Positions 9,412 to 18,526 of a DNA stretch of 64,000 nucleotides are shown piece by piece. The notes under the pieces are model-generated. The model was given only the letters and a program-made list of their open reading frames with translations. It had not been told where the DNA came from and did not search any database. Position 1 is the first letter of the stretch, and each line of letters starts with the position of its first letter. This stretch comes from Streptococcus ovuberis. Lineage in GTDB: Bacteria > Bacillota > Bacilli > Lactobacillales > Streptococcaceae. Made by a program: the position numbers and the translations under genes. The stretch lies in contig NZ_JAAXPR010000004.1 in the NCBI RefSeq assembly GCF_012396585.1, forward strand, positions 124,001 to 188,000. The letters are read 5' to 3'.

Positions 9412-10857
9412 ATGCCTTTTGATAGCAACTTACGTTACCGTCCCTATGAAGATTGGACTGCTGAGGAGATTCAAGCCATTGAAGCCAATGTGGCCAAGTC
9501 TCCTTGGCGTTCTACCCTGCACATCGAACCCCAGCGTGGCCTACTCAACGATCCGAATGGGTTTTCTTATTTCAATGGCCAGTTCCATCTCTTTTACCAG
9601 TGGTTTCCTTTCGGGGCCGCACACGGTTTAAAATCTTGGTTCCATACGGTCTCGGATGATCTGGTTCACTTCCAAGAGACTGGGACTGTCTTGCTTCCTG
9701 ACCATCCATTGGACACTCACGGCATGTATTCTGGTTCTGCCATGCAGATGGAGGATAAGCTCTTTATCTTCTATACCGGCAATTGCAGGGATGCTGAATG
9801 GGTTCGTCATCCTTATCAAAACGGGGCTCTGATGACCTCCTATGGGGATTGTGTTAAATTCGATAAGCCCCTCATCACCCAGCCGAAAGACACGACCGAT
9901 CATTTCCGTGACCCACAAATCTTTGACTACAAGGGCCAGTACTACGCCATTATCGGTGGCCAGGATTTAGAGAAAAAGGGGATGATCAAGCTTTATAAGG
10001 CAGTCAATAACGACTATAAACAGTGGCAAGAGATTGGTAATTTAGACTTTGCCAATGACCGCACGGCCTATATGATGGAATGCCCTAACCTGATTTTCAT
10101 CAATGACCAACCCATCCTCCTCTACTGCCCTCAAGGCCTTGATAAATCTGTCTTTGGCTACGATAATATCTACCCGAACCTCTACAAGATTGGAAAAGCT
10201 TTTGATCCGGAACAAGCTGCCATCCTTGAACCTTCAGAACTTTACAATCTAGATTATGGGTTTGAGTGCTACGCCACCCAAGCCTTTAACAGCCCAGATG
10301 GTCGCGCCTTAAGCGTCAGCTGGTTAGGTTTGCCTGATGTAGAGTACCCAACGGATCACTTTGATCACCAAGGTGTTCTCTCCCTCGTAAAAGAATTGAC
10401 TCTTAAAGAGGGTAAACTCTACCAATACCCTGTCGAGGCGCTCAAAAACCTTCGCCAGGAACCTGTAGTTTTAAGAGATATGTCAGAAACAGACAACGTC
10501 TACGAACTAGAAATCACCATCCCAGCCGAAAGTAAAAGTGAGCTTGTCTTGCTGGCAGACCAGGCTGGTCGTGGCCTACGCCTTGAAGTCGATACACAAA
10601 ACGGTCTCTTGACCCTCGATCGTAGCCAAGCAGGTGAACAGTACGCCTTAGAGTTCGGACAGACGCGTGAATGTCCGATTTCAAAAACTGAAACCACCCT
10701 CAATATTTTCATTGACAAATCCATCTTCGAAATTTTCATCAATAAAGGAGAAAAAGTCCTCTCAGGCCGCGTCTTCCCTAATGCCGATCAATCTGGCATA
10801 CGTTTGACAGCTGGTCCGATTTCAGGAACTTATTACGCATTACACCATGGTCGCTAA
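9412..10857 (+). CDS. scrB: Sucrose-6-phosphate hydrolase (GH32)
   Basis: A 481-residue cytoplasmic invertase that splits sucrose-6-phosphate into glucose-6-phosphate and fructose. GH32 catalytic residues are visible: the nucleophile Asp47 in LLNDPNG, the transition-state stabiliser Asp167 in FRDPQ, and the acid/base Glu223 in MECPN. A five-bladed propeller is followed by a C-terminal beta-sandwich (about 350-481, containing IFIDKSIFEIFINKGE). The ATG follows GAGGAGAG with good spacing. The last 11 bases overlap the start of scrR, so the two are probably translationally coupled. There is no signal peptide, consistent with a PTS-fed intracellular substrate. Confidence 0.96.
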   Translation: MPFDSNLRYRPYEDWTAEEIQAIEANVAKSPWRSTLHIEPQRGLLNDPNGFSYFNGQFHLFYQWFPFGAAHGLKSWFHTVSDDLVHFQETGTVLLPDHPLDTHGMYSGSAMQMEDKLFIFYTGNCRDAEWVRHPYQNGALMTSYGDCVKFDKPLITQPKDTTDHFRDPQIFDYKGQYYAIIGGQDLEKKGMIKLYKAVNNDYKQWQEIGNLDFANDRTAYMMECPNLIFINDQPILLYCPQGLDKSVFGYDNIYPNLYKIGKAFDPEQAAILEPSELYNLDYGFECYATQAFNSPDGRALSVSWLGLPDVEYPTDHFDHQGVLSLVKELTLKEGKLYQYPVEALKNLRQEPVVLRDMSETDNVYELEITIPAESKSELVLLADQAGRGLRLEVDTQNGLLTLDRSQAGEQYALEFGQTRECPISKTETTLNIFIDKSIFEIFINKGEKVLSGRVFPNADQSGIRLTAGPISGTYYALHHGR

Positions 10858-11812
10858 ACTTACTGATGTTGCCCGCCTAGCGGGCGTTAGCCCCACTACC
10901 GTCTCTCGTGTCATCAACAAAAAGGGCTACCTATCCGAACAAACAATTCGCAAGGTAGAAGAGGCCATGCGGGAACTTTCTTATAAACCGAATAATCTTG
11001 CTAGAAGTTTACAGGGCAAATCCGCTAAGCTAGTCGGTCTCATCTTTCCAAAGCTCTCTAACGTCTTCTATGCTGAGCTGATTGAGCACTTAGAGCTCGA
11101 ACTGTTTGAGCGTGGCTACAAAACCATTATTTGCAACAGCCAAAATGAACCCGAAAAAGAAAAAGAATACTTGGAAATGTTAGAGGCTAATCAAGTTGAT
11201 GGCATTATTTCTTCTAGCCATAACCTAGGCATCTCAGATTATGAGCGGGTCTCTGCTCCTATCATCTCCTTTGACCGCAATTTATCTCCCAGCATCCCTG
11301 TCGTATCATCGGACAATTTTAAGGGCGGGCAATTAGCGGCGCAATCTCTCAAACGTTCAGGTTGTTTAAACCCACTCATGATCACTGGAAACGACGACTC
11401 CAACTCACCGACAGGTCTTAGACAGGCAGGGTTTTCTACGATTTTTCCAGACGCACCTATCATCAATGTCTCTAGCGACTTTTCACCTGTGCGCAAGGAA
11501 ATGGAAATCCAGACCATCCTCCGAAAGCACCAGCCAGATGGCGTCTTCACTTCCGACGATTTGACTGCCATTCTAGTCCAAAAAATTGGAAGAGAGCTTG
11601 ACATACAGATTCCCGATGAGTTGAAAATCATCGGTTACGATGGCAGTTATTTCGTAGAGACCTACTATCCTCAGTTAACAACGATCAAACAACCTATCGC
11701 TGAAATGGCCAAACTGATGGTCGAACTATTGATTCAACGTATTGAAGGCCTCGACCTCAAGGAAAAGAATTACGTGCTCCCTATCCAACTCTCTCCAGGC
11801 AACAGCCTGTAA
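10847..11812 (+). CDS. scrR: Sucrose operon repressor, LacI family
   Basis: A 321-residue regulator. The N-terminal helix-turn-helix (residues 3-25, LTDVARLAGVSPTTVSRV) is followed by the hinge helix NLARSLQGK and a periplasmic-binding-like sensor domain (60-321). No strong ribosome site precedes the ATG, and the overlap with the end of scrB supports translational coupling. Context indicates that it represses scrA-scrK and scrB-scrR through the operators between scrA and scrB. The effector is probably sucrose-6-phosphate or fructose, by analogy with described streptococcal ScrR. Confidence 0.94.
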   Translation: MVAKLTDVARLAGVSPTTVSRVINKKGYLSEQTIRKVEEAMRELSYKPNNLARSLQGKSAKLVGLIFPKLSNVFYAELIEHLELELFERGYKTIICNSQNEPEKEKEYLEMLEANQVDGIISSSHNLGISDYERVSAPIISFDRNLSPSIPVVSSDNFKGGQLAAQSLKRSGCLNPLMITGNDDSNSPTGLRQAGFSTIFPDAPIINVSSDFSPVRKEMEIQTILRKHQPDGVFTSDDLTAILVQKIGRELDIQIPDELKIIGYDGSYFVETYYPQLTTIKQPIAEMAKLMVELLIQRIEGLDLKEKNYVLPIQLSPGNSL

Positions 11813-11826
11813 ATTGACCTTCAACA

Positions 11827-11860
11827 AGAGGCGAGACTGAACTGCTGGCCTCTGTTTTTC
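11827..11860 (+). terminator. Terminator of scrB-scrR
   Basis: AGAGGC (11827-11832) pairs with GCCTCT (11848-11853), followed by GTTTTTC and further T-rich sequence. Confidence 0.75.
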
Positions 11861-11938
11861 TTATTTTTTTTAAAATTTTAAGTCACACTCTTTACCTACT
11901 GTAAAAAGCCTTTTTTTCAAATTTCACCGTCAAATGTA

Positions 11939-11967
11939 TTGCTAATTTTTAGAATTTTTTGTAGAAT
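11939..11967 (+). promoter_or_regulatory. Promoter of the amino acid ABC operon
   Basis: TTGCTA (11939-11944) and TAGAAT (11962-11967) with a 17-base spacer, 35 bases before the ATG. AAGGAG supplies the ribosome site. Confidence 0.6.
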
Positions 11968-12002
11968 GAGAAGAATTGAAAAATATCTAACAAGGAGAAC
12001 AT

Positions 12003-13568
12003 ATGAAAAAATCCCCCTTACTCCTGTTGGTCTTCCTATTGAGCCTGTTTGGCTTTTCTGGGATAGCCCATGCAGATGAAAACGTCCTGCGTGTCGGTAT
12101 GGAAGCCGCCTACGCTCCCTTCAACTGGACCCAAGATGACGACAGCAATGGTGCTGTGCTGATTGAAGGAACCAGTCAATACGCCAACGGCTATGATGTC
12201 CAAGTGGCTAAAAAAATTGCCGATAAGATGGACAAAGAATTAGTCATCGTTAAGACTTCTTGGTCTGGCTTGATTCCAGCCCTTACTTCCGGGAAAATCG
12301 ATCTCATCATTGCCGGTATGAGTCCCACTGAAGAACGTAAACTGGAGATTGACTTTTCCGATAGTTACTATACCTCTGAACCTGTTTTGGTGGTACGTTC
12401 TGACAGTCCTTATGCAACGGCTAGCAGCTTAGCTGATTTTTCAGGCGCCAAAGTCACCTCTCAACAAGGGGTTTACCTTTACAACCTAATCAGCCAAATT
12501 GACGGTGTTGCCCAACAAACAGCTATGGGCGACTTTGCTCAGATGCGCCAAGCCCTCCAATCCGGCATTATTGATGCCTATGTTTCAGAACGTCCAGACG
12601 GGATTTCTGCTCAAATAGCCTCTAAAGACTTTAAAATGATCTCCTTAAAAGAGGGCTTTGACGTCAGCGAATCTGACGTAGCCATCGCTATCGGAATGCG
12701 CAAAGGTGACAGCAATCTAGCACTTGTCAACGAGGTTCTAGCTGATTTTTCCCACGACCAACAAGTCAAGCTCATGGACAGCATGATTCCTTTGCAGCCT
12801 GTTGCTGAAGACAACGGCAGCAAACCTTCTTTCTTAGGGCAAGCACTGGCCATCCTGACCAACAACTGGAAAACTCTGCTAACAGGCGCCTTGATGACCT
12901 TGCTCATCTCCATCGTTGGGACAATAGCCGGAACCCTTATCGGCTTAGCGATCGGTGTATTTCGAACTGCCCCCAAGGCCACGAATAGAGCGCTAGCCCT
13001 TCTCCAAAATACCGTTGGCTGGTTGATCAACATCTATATCGAAGTTTTCCGTGGGACACCGATGATCGTTCAATCCATGGTTATCTATTACGGAACTGCC
13101 CAGGCTTTCGGCCTCAATCTCGATCGCACGCTGGCCGCTATTTTCATCGTCTCTATCAATACAGGAGCCTATATGAGCGAGATTGTTCGTGGTGGGATTT
13201 TTGCAGTCGACAAGGGACAATTTGAAGCGGCCACAGCCCTCGGAATGACCCATAACCAGACCATGCAGAAGGTTGTTCTACCACAGGTCATCCGCAATAT
13301 CTTGCCAGCGACTGGTAACGAGTTTGTCATCAATATCAAGGATACTTCTGTCTTGAATGTCATCTCCGTAGTCGAGCTCTATTTCTCAGGAAATACCATC
13401 GCAACACAAACCTACCAATACTTCCAAACGTTCACGGTCATCGCAGTGATTTACTTCATCTTGACCTTTACCGTCACCCGCATCTTACGTGCAGTGGAAA
13501 AACAGTTTGACACCGACCACTACACAACCGGAGCCAATCAAATGCAAGTGGAGGTTGTTCATGACTAA
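12003..13568 (+). CDS. Polar amino acid ABC transporter, fused binding protein and permease
   Basis: 521 residues. A signal peptide (1-24, ending AHADE) is followed by a type-3 extracellular solute-binding domain (about 28-255: [13 protein letters not shown], later [19 protein letters not shown]). The C-terminal half (about 285-505) is a His/Glu/Gln-type permease with the EAA loop ([21 protein letters not shown]). Fusion of receptor and channel is common in streptococcal glutamine, arginine and polar amino acid importers. The precise substrate cannot be read from the sequence. It overlaps the ATPase gene by eight bases, giving a complete importer of two polypeptides. Confidence 0.92.
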   Translation: MKKSPLLLLVFLLSLFGFSGIAHADENVLRVGMEAAYAPFNWTQDDDSNGAVLIEGTSQYANGYDVQVAKKIADKMDKELVIVKTSWSGLIPALTSGKIDLIIAGMSPTEERKLEIDFSDSYYTSEPVLVVRSDSPYATASSLADFSGAKVTSQQGVYLYNLISQIDGVAQQTAMGDFAQMRQALQSGIIDAYVSERPDGISAQIASKDFKMISLKEGFDVSESDVAIAIGMRKGDSNLALVNEVLADFSHDQQVKLMDSMIPLQPVAEDNGSKPSFLGQALAILTNNWKTLLTGALMTLLISIVGTIAGTLIGLAIGVFRTAPKATNRALALLQNTVGWLINIYIEVFRGTPMIVQSMVIYYGTAQAFGLNLDRTLAAIFIVSINTGAYMSEIVRGGIFAVDKGQFEAATALGMTHNQTMQKVVLPQVIRNILPATGNEFVINIKDTSVLNVISVVELYFSGNTIATQTYQYFQTFTVIAVIYFILTFTVTRILRAVEKQFDTDHYTTGANQMQVEVVHD

Positions 13569-14301
13569 TACTATTTTAGAACTTAAGAATCTCAAAAAAT
13601 CTTATGGGAACAATGAAGTTCTCAAGGACATTTCCCTGACTGTTGAACAGGGCGAAGTGATTTCGATCATCGGTTCTTCTGGATCAGGGAAATCCACCCT
13701 GCTCAGATCCATCAATTTATTGGAAGTCCCGACCGGAGGAGAGATTCTCTTTCATGGCCGTAACATCATGGACAAAGGGTTTGAGTTGACAACTTACCGG
13801 GAGAAGGTTGGCATGGTTTTTCAATCTTTCAACCTTTTTGACAACCTCAATGTCTTGGAAAACACCATTGTCGCCCAAACGACCGTCCTCAAACGTGATC
13901 GTGCTGAAGCTGAGAAAATTGCCAAACATAACCTTAAAAAGGTCGGGATGGGAGAGCAGTATTGGCTAGCCAAGCCTAAACAACTCTCAGGTGGCCAAAA
14001 ACAGCGGGTAGCCATCGCCCGCGCACTCTCAGTCGATCCGGAATGCATCCTCTTTGATGAACCAACTTCTGCCCTTGACCCAGAAATGGTGGGCGAAGTT
14101 CTCAAAACCATGAAGGACCTCGCAGACTCAGGCCTGACCATGATCATCGTGACGCACGAGATGGCCTTTGCCAAGGAAGTCTCAGACCGTGTCATCTTCA
14201 TGGACCGAGGCGTCATTGCAGAAGCTGGCACCCCTGAGCAAATTTTTGAAGCTCCTCAAGAAGAACGCACCAAAGTCTTCTTACAACGCTTTTTAGGATA
14301 G
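13561..14301 (+). CDS. Amino acid ABC transporter ATP-binding protein
   Basis: 246 residues from the ATG at 13561, chosen because it follows GGAGG inside the end of the permease gene and aligns with the family start ([16 protein letters not shown]). Motifs: Walker [10 protein letters not shown], signature [14 protein letters not shown], Walker [13 protein letters not shown], and switch His in VTHEM. This is GlnQ-like and energises the receptor-permease fusion encoded just upstream. A strong hairpin terminator follows. Confidence 0.94.
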   Translation: MTNTILELKNLKKSYGNNEVLKDISLTVEQGEVISIIGSSGSGKSTLLRSINLLEVPTGGEILFHGRNIMDKGFELTTYREKVGMVFQSFNLFDNLNVLENTIVAQTTVLKRDRAEAEKIAKHNLKKVGMGEQYWLAKPKQLSGGQKQRVAIARALSVDPECILFDEPTSALDPEMVGEVLKTMKDLADSGLTMIIVTHEMAFAKEVSDRVIFMDRGVIAEAGTPEQIFEAPQEERTKVFLQRFLG

Positions 14302-14305
14302 AACG

Positions 14306-14339
14306 AAATAGACCTGCCATCTTTCATGCAGGTCTATTT
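14306..14339. terminator. Bidirectional terminator between the ABC operon and nusB
   Basis: AAATAGACCTGC (14306-14317) pairs perfectly with GCAGGTCTATTT (14328-14339). A/T flanks on both sides let it serve both converging units. Confidence 0.9.
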
Positions 14340-14350
14340 TATCTTTTCGT

Positions 14351-14782
14351 TTAATTTTCTGTCACAAACTGAGTCAAAACGCCATTGATAAAACGGGCTG
14401 ACTGTTGATCTGAAAAAGTCTTCGCAAGCTCAATGGCTTCATTGACTGCTACCTTGGCAGGCGTCTCATCTAAAAAGGACAACTCAAAGAGGCCTAACCG
14501 TAAAATGGTCTTATCTACCAAATTCAAACGATCCAAGGTCCAACCTGACTTTAATTTTGGCGCCAATAACTGATCCAATTCTGACTGGTGACTGGTCACA
14601 CCTTGAATTAAATTGAGCATAAAAATCGGCAAATCCTGCTGCTCAACAGACTCCGTCTGTTCGTCCCACTCGTGGGCGTAGGCAAATTGAGCCGCTTGCA
14701 GACTTTCTGAGCCAAATTCCATCGCCAAAAGGGCCTGAAAAGCTTTTTCACGTAACTGACGGCGGGAGAACGTCTTAGTCAT
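14351..14782 (-). CDS. nusB: Transcription antitermination protein NusB
   Basis: 143 residues from the ATG at 14782 (MTKTFSRRQLREKAFQALLA). This start is preferred over an in-frame ATG five codons earlier because GAGG lies nine bases upstream and it matches the family start. NusB binds boxA RNA with NusE (S10) in rRNA antitermination. The all-helical sequence includes the usual LRLGLFEL and AVNEAIELAKTF segments and ends ARFINGVLTQ. The start overlaps the end of asp23. It closes the efp-asp23-nusB operon, which is conserved in streptococci. Confidence 0.95.
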   Translation of the reverse strand: MTKTFSRRQLREKAFQALLAMEFGSESLQAAQFAYAHEWDEQTESVEQQDLPIFMLNLIQGVTSHQSELDQLLAPKLKSGWTLDRLNLVDKTILRLGLFELSFLDETPAKVAVNEAIELAKTFSDQQSARFINGVLTQFVTEN

Positions 14783-15158
14783 TGAGGAAATCCTCATTGA
14801 ACAAGTCCTTCAAGTCAGGCTTTTGAGTCTTGTCAGGAGCAATGCCAATCACATGGATATTGACACTGTCAATGGTCACATCCGCATAATTGTAGACAGC
14901 GGTCTTGACCGCCTTTTGAATGTCCATAGCCACTGTCGGAACACTGACCCCGTACTCTAAGTAGACGTAGATGTCTGCTGTAATCACACCTTCATCATCA
15001 GTGTGGAGGTAAACGCCACGTCCCTTACTGGTCTTGATAAGACCATCTGAGACCGCTTTGTTGCGAAGGGCATAAACACCGTCTACCTTGGCCGCCGCGA
15101 TTCCAGTAATCACTTCCAACACACGAGGAGCAATAACGATTTCACCTAAGTTTTCCAT
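14775..15158 (-). CDS. Asp23/Gls24 family envelope stress protein
   Basis: 127 residues from the ATG at 15158 (MENLGEIVIAPRVLEVITG), which follows AAGGAATT. An upstream in-frame ATG lacks a ribosome site. The Asp23/DUF322 core includes IAAAKVDGVYAL and TADIYVYLEYGVSVP. Members are abundant cytoplasmic proteins, often membrane-associated through AmaP partners and induced by wall or alkaline stress. Here it lies between efp and nusB, overlapping the nusB start, and the function in this position is unclear. Confidence 0.9.
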   Translation of the reverse strand: MENLGEIVIAPRVLEVITGIAAAKVDGVYALRNKAVSDGLIKTSKGRGVYLHTDDEGVITADIYVYLEYGVSVPTVAMDIQKAVKTAVYNYADVTIDSVNIHVIGIAPDKTQKPDLKDLFNEDFLND

Positions 15159-15193
15159 CGTGAATTCCTTTCTATCCTTACTAGAGTCCAAGC

Positions 15194-15754
15194 CTAAGCG
15201 CGAGAGACGTAAGTTCCTTCTGCAGTGTTCACAATCAATTTTTGACCGATTTCGATGAAATCAGGCACATTGACTACCAATCCTGTCTCCAAGGTCGCTG
15301 GCTTACCAGAACCTGTGACAGTCGCCCCCTTGATAGATGGCTGAGTATCTACAACAGTTAATTCAACCGTTGTTGGTACGGTCACACCAATCACTTCTGT
15401 TCCAAAGAATTGGATTTTAACTTCGGCATTCTCTAAAATGTATTTCAACTCTTCTTCAACATTAACAACAGGAATTTCATATTGCTCATAAGACTCAGTG
15501 TCCATGAAGAAAGCAATGTCATCCATTTGGTAAAGGTAGGTCGCCGGACGTGTCTCGATAATAGCCTGCTCAAATTTTTCATCTGGACGGTAAGTAGTAT
15601 CGAAGGTTGAACCGGTACGCACATCACGCAATTTCATCCGCATGATAGTATTTCCCTTACCAGGTTTGTGGTGACTAGCTTCCAAAACACGGAGCAGACG
15701 TCCTTCGTCTGTTGTAAAAGTCATTCCAGCTCTTAATTTACTTGCATCTACCAT
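15194..15754 (-). CDS. efp: Elongation factor P
   Basis: 186 residues with three beta-barrel domains. It enters the ribosomal E site and relieves stalling at polyproline. The domain-I loop is HHKPGKGN with Lys33 at the tip, so the residue facing the CCA end is lysine, not arginine. EarP-type rhamnosylation is therefore not expected, and no epmA/epmB homologue is seen nearby. The C-terminal signature IKVNTAEG-like segment is present as [14 protein letters not shown]. First gene of the operon with asp23 and nusB. Confidence 0.96.
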   Translation of the reverse strand: MVDASKLRAGMTFTTDEGRLLRVLEASHHKPGKGNTIMRMKLRDVRTGSTFDTTYRPDEKFEQAIIETRPATYLYQMDDIAFFMDTESYEQYEIPVVNVEEELKYILENAEVKIQFFGTEVIGVTVPTTVELTVVDTQPSIKGATVTGSGKPATLETGLVVNVPDFIEIGQKLIVNTAEGTYVSRA

Positions 15755-15769
15755 TGTTTACATTACCTC

Positions 15770-15798
15770 ATTATAGTTTTTCTTGTTATATTCTAACA
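15770..15798 (-). promoter_or_regulatory. Promoter of efp-asp23-nusB
   Basis: On the minus strand TATAAT (15770-15775) with TGTTAG about 17 bases upstream (15793-15798), 16 bases before the efp ATG. Confidence 0.6.
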
Positions 15799-16177
15799 TA
15801 AAGGCCTTGATTTCTCAAATGTTTCCTACGAAATCCCTAGGAGATTATAGGGGAAAATCCCTTTTCTCTCTGATTGCTATCCTGCCAGGTACTTCAGGCT
15901 TTGCCTTAAACCATCGACCACACTCACACCTTAAAACGCCCCCTCACGGCTGTCATCACGACAGGAAAATGCCAAGCACGACTCACTATCAAATATTGGG
16001 GAGCCAAGACCTAGCCCCCTCTTTTTAAACCATTGTTTGAGCTGCTCAATCCTTGGATGGTCTGATTGAGTGTCGACACTCTTTCCTATGTGCCAATCGT
16101 CTAGGTGACGAGTACCCTTTGGGATTAGAAGTGAAAAGAAGGATTGGCCCTAGCCTCTTTCGCCATCAGCTAACCCT
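15799..16177. other. Gene-less 380-base gap between pepP and efp
   Basis: No frame longer than about 80 codons, and none with a ribosome site. Minus-strand fragments such as HPRIEQLKQWFKKRG and LAPQYLIVSRAWHFP read like protein but are in different frames. A decayed gene is possible. I could not name it. Confidence 0.45.
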
Positions 16178-17236
16178 TTACAGAACAATGAGTTCCTTAG
16201 GCGCCTTAGTCAAGACCTTGCAACCGGTCTCTGTAATGAGGAGGTCATCCTCGATGCGGACGCCGTATTTCCCATCTAAATAAATCCCAGGTTCATCTGT
16301 CACTACCATTCCTGCTTCAAGCTGATCTAGCGTCTTTGTGAAGAAGGGCACTTCATGAACATCCAGCCCCATTCCATGGCCAATTCCATGCGTGAAGTTA
16401 GGACCATAACCGTTGTTCTCAATAACTTGGCGAGGAATGCCATCGTAGTCTATGTAGGTCATTCCAGCCTTAGCTTGATCAATTAAGGCTTGATTGGCTG
16501 CTAGGGTAATCGCATAAATTTCCCGTTCTTCATCGGTCACATGCCCGACATGGATAGTCCGTGTCATATCAGAAGCATAATGGTCATAGTAGCACCCAAA
16601 ATCCAAGGTGACGGATTCTCCGAGCGCAATCACCTTCTCACTGGCTCTGCCATGGGGCATAGCCGAACGATCGCCCGACGCCACAATGGTATCAAAGGAA
16701 ATGCCAGACGCTCCTAGCTCCCTCATCCTAAAATCAAGGAAATTAGCCACTTCAAGCTCAGTCTTACCAGGCTTGATAAAATCTAGGACATCGATAAAAG
16801 CTTGGTCAGAGATTTGGCAGGCACGTTGAATGGTCGCAATCTCCGCTTCATCCTTGATCATCCGCAACTTCTCAACCAGATTGGTTTGGGCAACCAAATC
16901 ATACCCTTCAAAGGCAACCTCTAGCGCCTGATAAAAGCCATAGCTCACCGTATCCTCAAACCCTATCCGCTCCAAACCGTCCGCTTGAATCAACTGAGCC
17001 ATTTCTGTCAGAGCCGTCCGGCTGCTGATGACATCGCAACCCTGAACCACCTGCTTGGCAATCAAAGCATAACGGTCATCTGTCACAAAGATTCTGCGCG
17101 TCTTGCTGACCAATAAGGTCCCTGCCGACCCCCAAAAGCCTGTCAGATAATAGATATTATGTAAATCAGTGATGAGAACGGCATCTAGGGATTGCTCCTC
17201 TAACCGTCCGCTCAAAGCTTCTAATCGTTTTTCCAT
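16178..17236 (-). CDS. pepP: Xaa-Pro aminopeptidase, M24B family
   Basis: 352 residues from the ATG at 17236, which follows an ideal AGGAGGACAGT. The longer in-frame start at 17308 would run through the promoter. An N-terminal creatinase-like domain (1-125) precedes the pita-bread M24 domain. The five metal ligands are visible: Asp in VTLDFGCYYDHYASDMTR (two Asp), His in HGIGHGMGLDVHE, Glu in VTDEPGIY and Glu in VRIEDDLL. It removes N-terminal residues preceding proline from peptides in the cytoplasm. It sits upstream of efp, as in other streptococci. Confidence 0.93.
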   Translation of the reverse strand: MEKRLEALSGRLEEQSLDAVLITDLHNIYYLTGFWGSAGTLLVSKTRRIFVTDDRYALIAKQVVQGCDVISSRTALTEMAQLIQADGLERIGFEDTVSYGFYQALEVAFEGYDLVAQTNLVEKLRMIKDEAEIATIQRACQISDQAFIDVLDFIKPGKTELEVANFLDFRMRELGASGISFDTIVASGDRSAMPHGRASEKVIALGESVTLDFGCYYDHYASDMTRTIHVGHVTDEEREIYAITLAANQALIDQAKAGMTYIDYDGIPRQVIENNGYGPNFTHGIGHGMGLDVHEVPFFTKTLDQLEAGMVVTDEPGIYLDGKYGVRIEDDLLITETGCKVLTKAPKELIVL

Positions 17237-17264
17237 ACTGTCCTCCTCTTTCAACGGATACCCT

Positions 17265-17273
17265 ATTATATCA
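17265..17273 (-). promoter_or_regulatory. Extended -10 promoter of pepP
   Basis: On the minus strand TGATATAAT at 17265-17273, about 29 bases before the pepP ATG. No good -35. Confidence 0.6.
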
Positions 17274-17285
17274 CAAGGGCGACGA

Positions 17286-17317
17286 GAAAAAGAAGGAGAA
17301 CTTAGCATTCTCCTTCT
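17286..17317 (-). terminator. Terminator of tmcAL operon
   Basis: AGAAGGAGAA (17291-17300) pairs perfectly with TTCTCCTTCT (17308-17317). On the minus strand it is followed by TTTTTC. Confidence 0.88.
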
Positions 17318-17338
17318 AATCCTGATTTTCCTGAGAGG

Positions 17339-18445
17339 TTATAGACGATTTCTCGAGGTTGATCTGATTGGCACCCGTCCCCAGTTTTGCTCCTTGAGAG
17401 CTGGGTGTCCCAGTTGGTAAACACGATCGGCCTGCTGGGTAAGGGCGTCCCATGGCTCTTTGCCAATGCGTGTGACAAGCGCTACCTGACCCTTGATGCT
17501 GGACAGATGGGCTTGCCCAGCTGGGCTAAAGCCCAAGACCCGCACCGCAGACGGCAGCTCCGTTTCTGTCGCATTGACGAGGATATAGGTCAGCACCCGT
17601 CGCACCCGCGCCTTGGTGTAGCGTTTGGTCGCAACTGCCTCGACTAACTCCTCTACCGTCGCTACGCTCCGAATAGCAGAGCGGATACGACTACCCAGCT
17701 CTGCATTGACCTGATAGAGGTCTGTCAGATTTGGATGGGTCAGAACCTGATAGCGGAGCAGGGGGAAATAAGCTTCCCAGGAGACCTGTGGTGAGGAGAG
17801 CAGGAGATCAGCCACCGGGCTGACCCTGTGGACAAAATCGCCATCTGCTATGTGCTTGCGGATGGCTGTCGCTGACGCATACTGCTCTGCCATTTCCTCC
17901 GAGTGAAAGCCAGCCCCCTGCCGAGCGATAGGGCAAAGGGCAATCCCTGTCCCAGCTGCCGCCTTGGCATAGGCCAGCGCCAAAATGTGGTTGGGCGTCT
18001 CACCCGTGAAGGTCAGTCCCGTAAAGGTCTTCCACATGGCCTGCGCCTTTTCAGGGTAAGACAGGTGGTCAGGCAGGCGCGAGAGAAAGGCCTCCATCTC
18101 TTCTGCCTGCTTGGCGTAGGTGTCCGCAATCAGCTGATAGTCCATGACCGCCTCTGTCCCAAAGGCCAGCTGGTTAATCCCCAGCTGCCGCAGGATGCCC
18201 ACTGCGCCTTTGGCAAAGTAGTCCGCCGACTGGACAGACACCAGAAAGGGCAACTCGACCACGATGTCTGCCCCATGCTCTAGTGCCATCTGCGCCCGCG
18301 TCCACTTATCCACGATAGCAGGCTCCCCCCGCTGGACAAAGTTGCCAGACATGACCACAATCTTCAGCCCTTTCGCCTGGTCTAAAAGATACTGATGCCC
18401 GTTGTGGAAGGGGTTAAACTCTGCGATAATGCCTGTTGTGGTCAT
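17339..18445 (-). CDS. tmcAL: tRNA(Met) cytidine acetate ligase TmcAL
   Basis: 368 residues. It uses ATP and acetate to make N4-acetylcytidine at the elongator tRNA-Met wobble base. The nucleotidyltransferase signature is [16 protein letters not shown], with the HxGH-type HNGH, followed by [19 protein letters not shown]. It is normally the last gene of the yqeG to methyltransferase operon in streptococci. Here an unrelated KAP ATPase gene separates it from the methyltransferase. The gene is visibly GC-richer than the inserted neighbour. A strong terminator follows. Confidence 0.92.
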   Translation of the reverse strand: MTTTGIIAEFNPFHNGHQYLLDQAKGLKIVVMSGNFVQRGEPAIVDKWTRAQMALEHGADIVVELPFLVSVQSADYFAKGAVGILRQLGINQLAFGTEAVMDYQLIADTYAKQAEEMEAFLSRLPDHLSYPEKAQAMWKTFTGLTFTGETPNHILALAYAKAAAGTGIALCPIARQGAGFHSEEMAEQYASATAIRKHIADGDFVHRVSPVADLLLSSPQVSWEAYFPLLRYQVLTHPNLTDLYQVNAELGSRIRSAIRSVATVEELVEAVATKRYTKARVRRVLTYILVNATETELPSAVRVLGFSPAGQAHLSSIKGQVALVTRIGKEPWDALTQQADRVYQLGHPALKEQNWGRVPIRSTSRNRL

Positions 18446-18526
18446 GGAAAGCCTTTCTAGATGTTTTATCGTTTAATTTTTAGATGATATGACGGCTGTA
18501 ATTCCTTATTTTTGTTAAGGTTATAT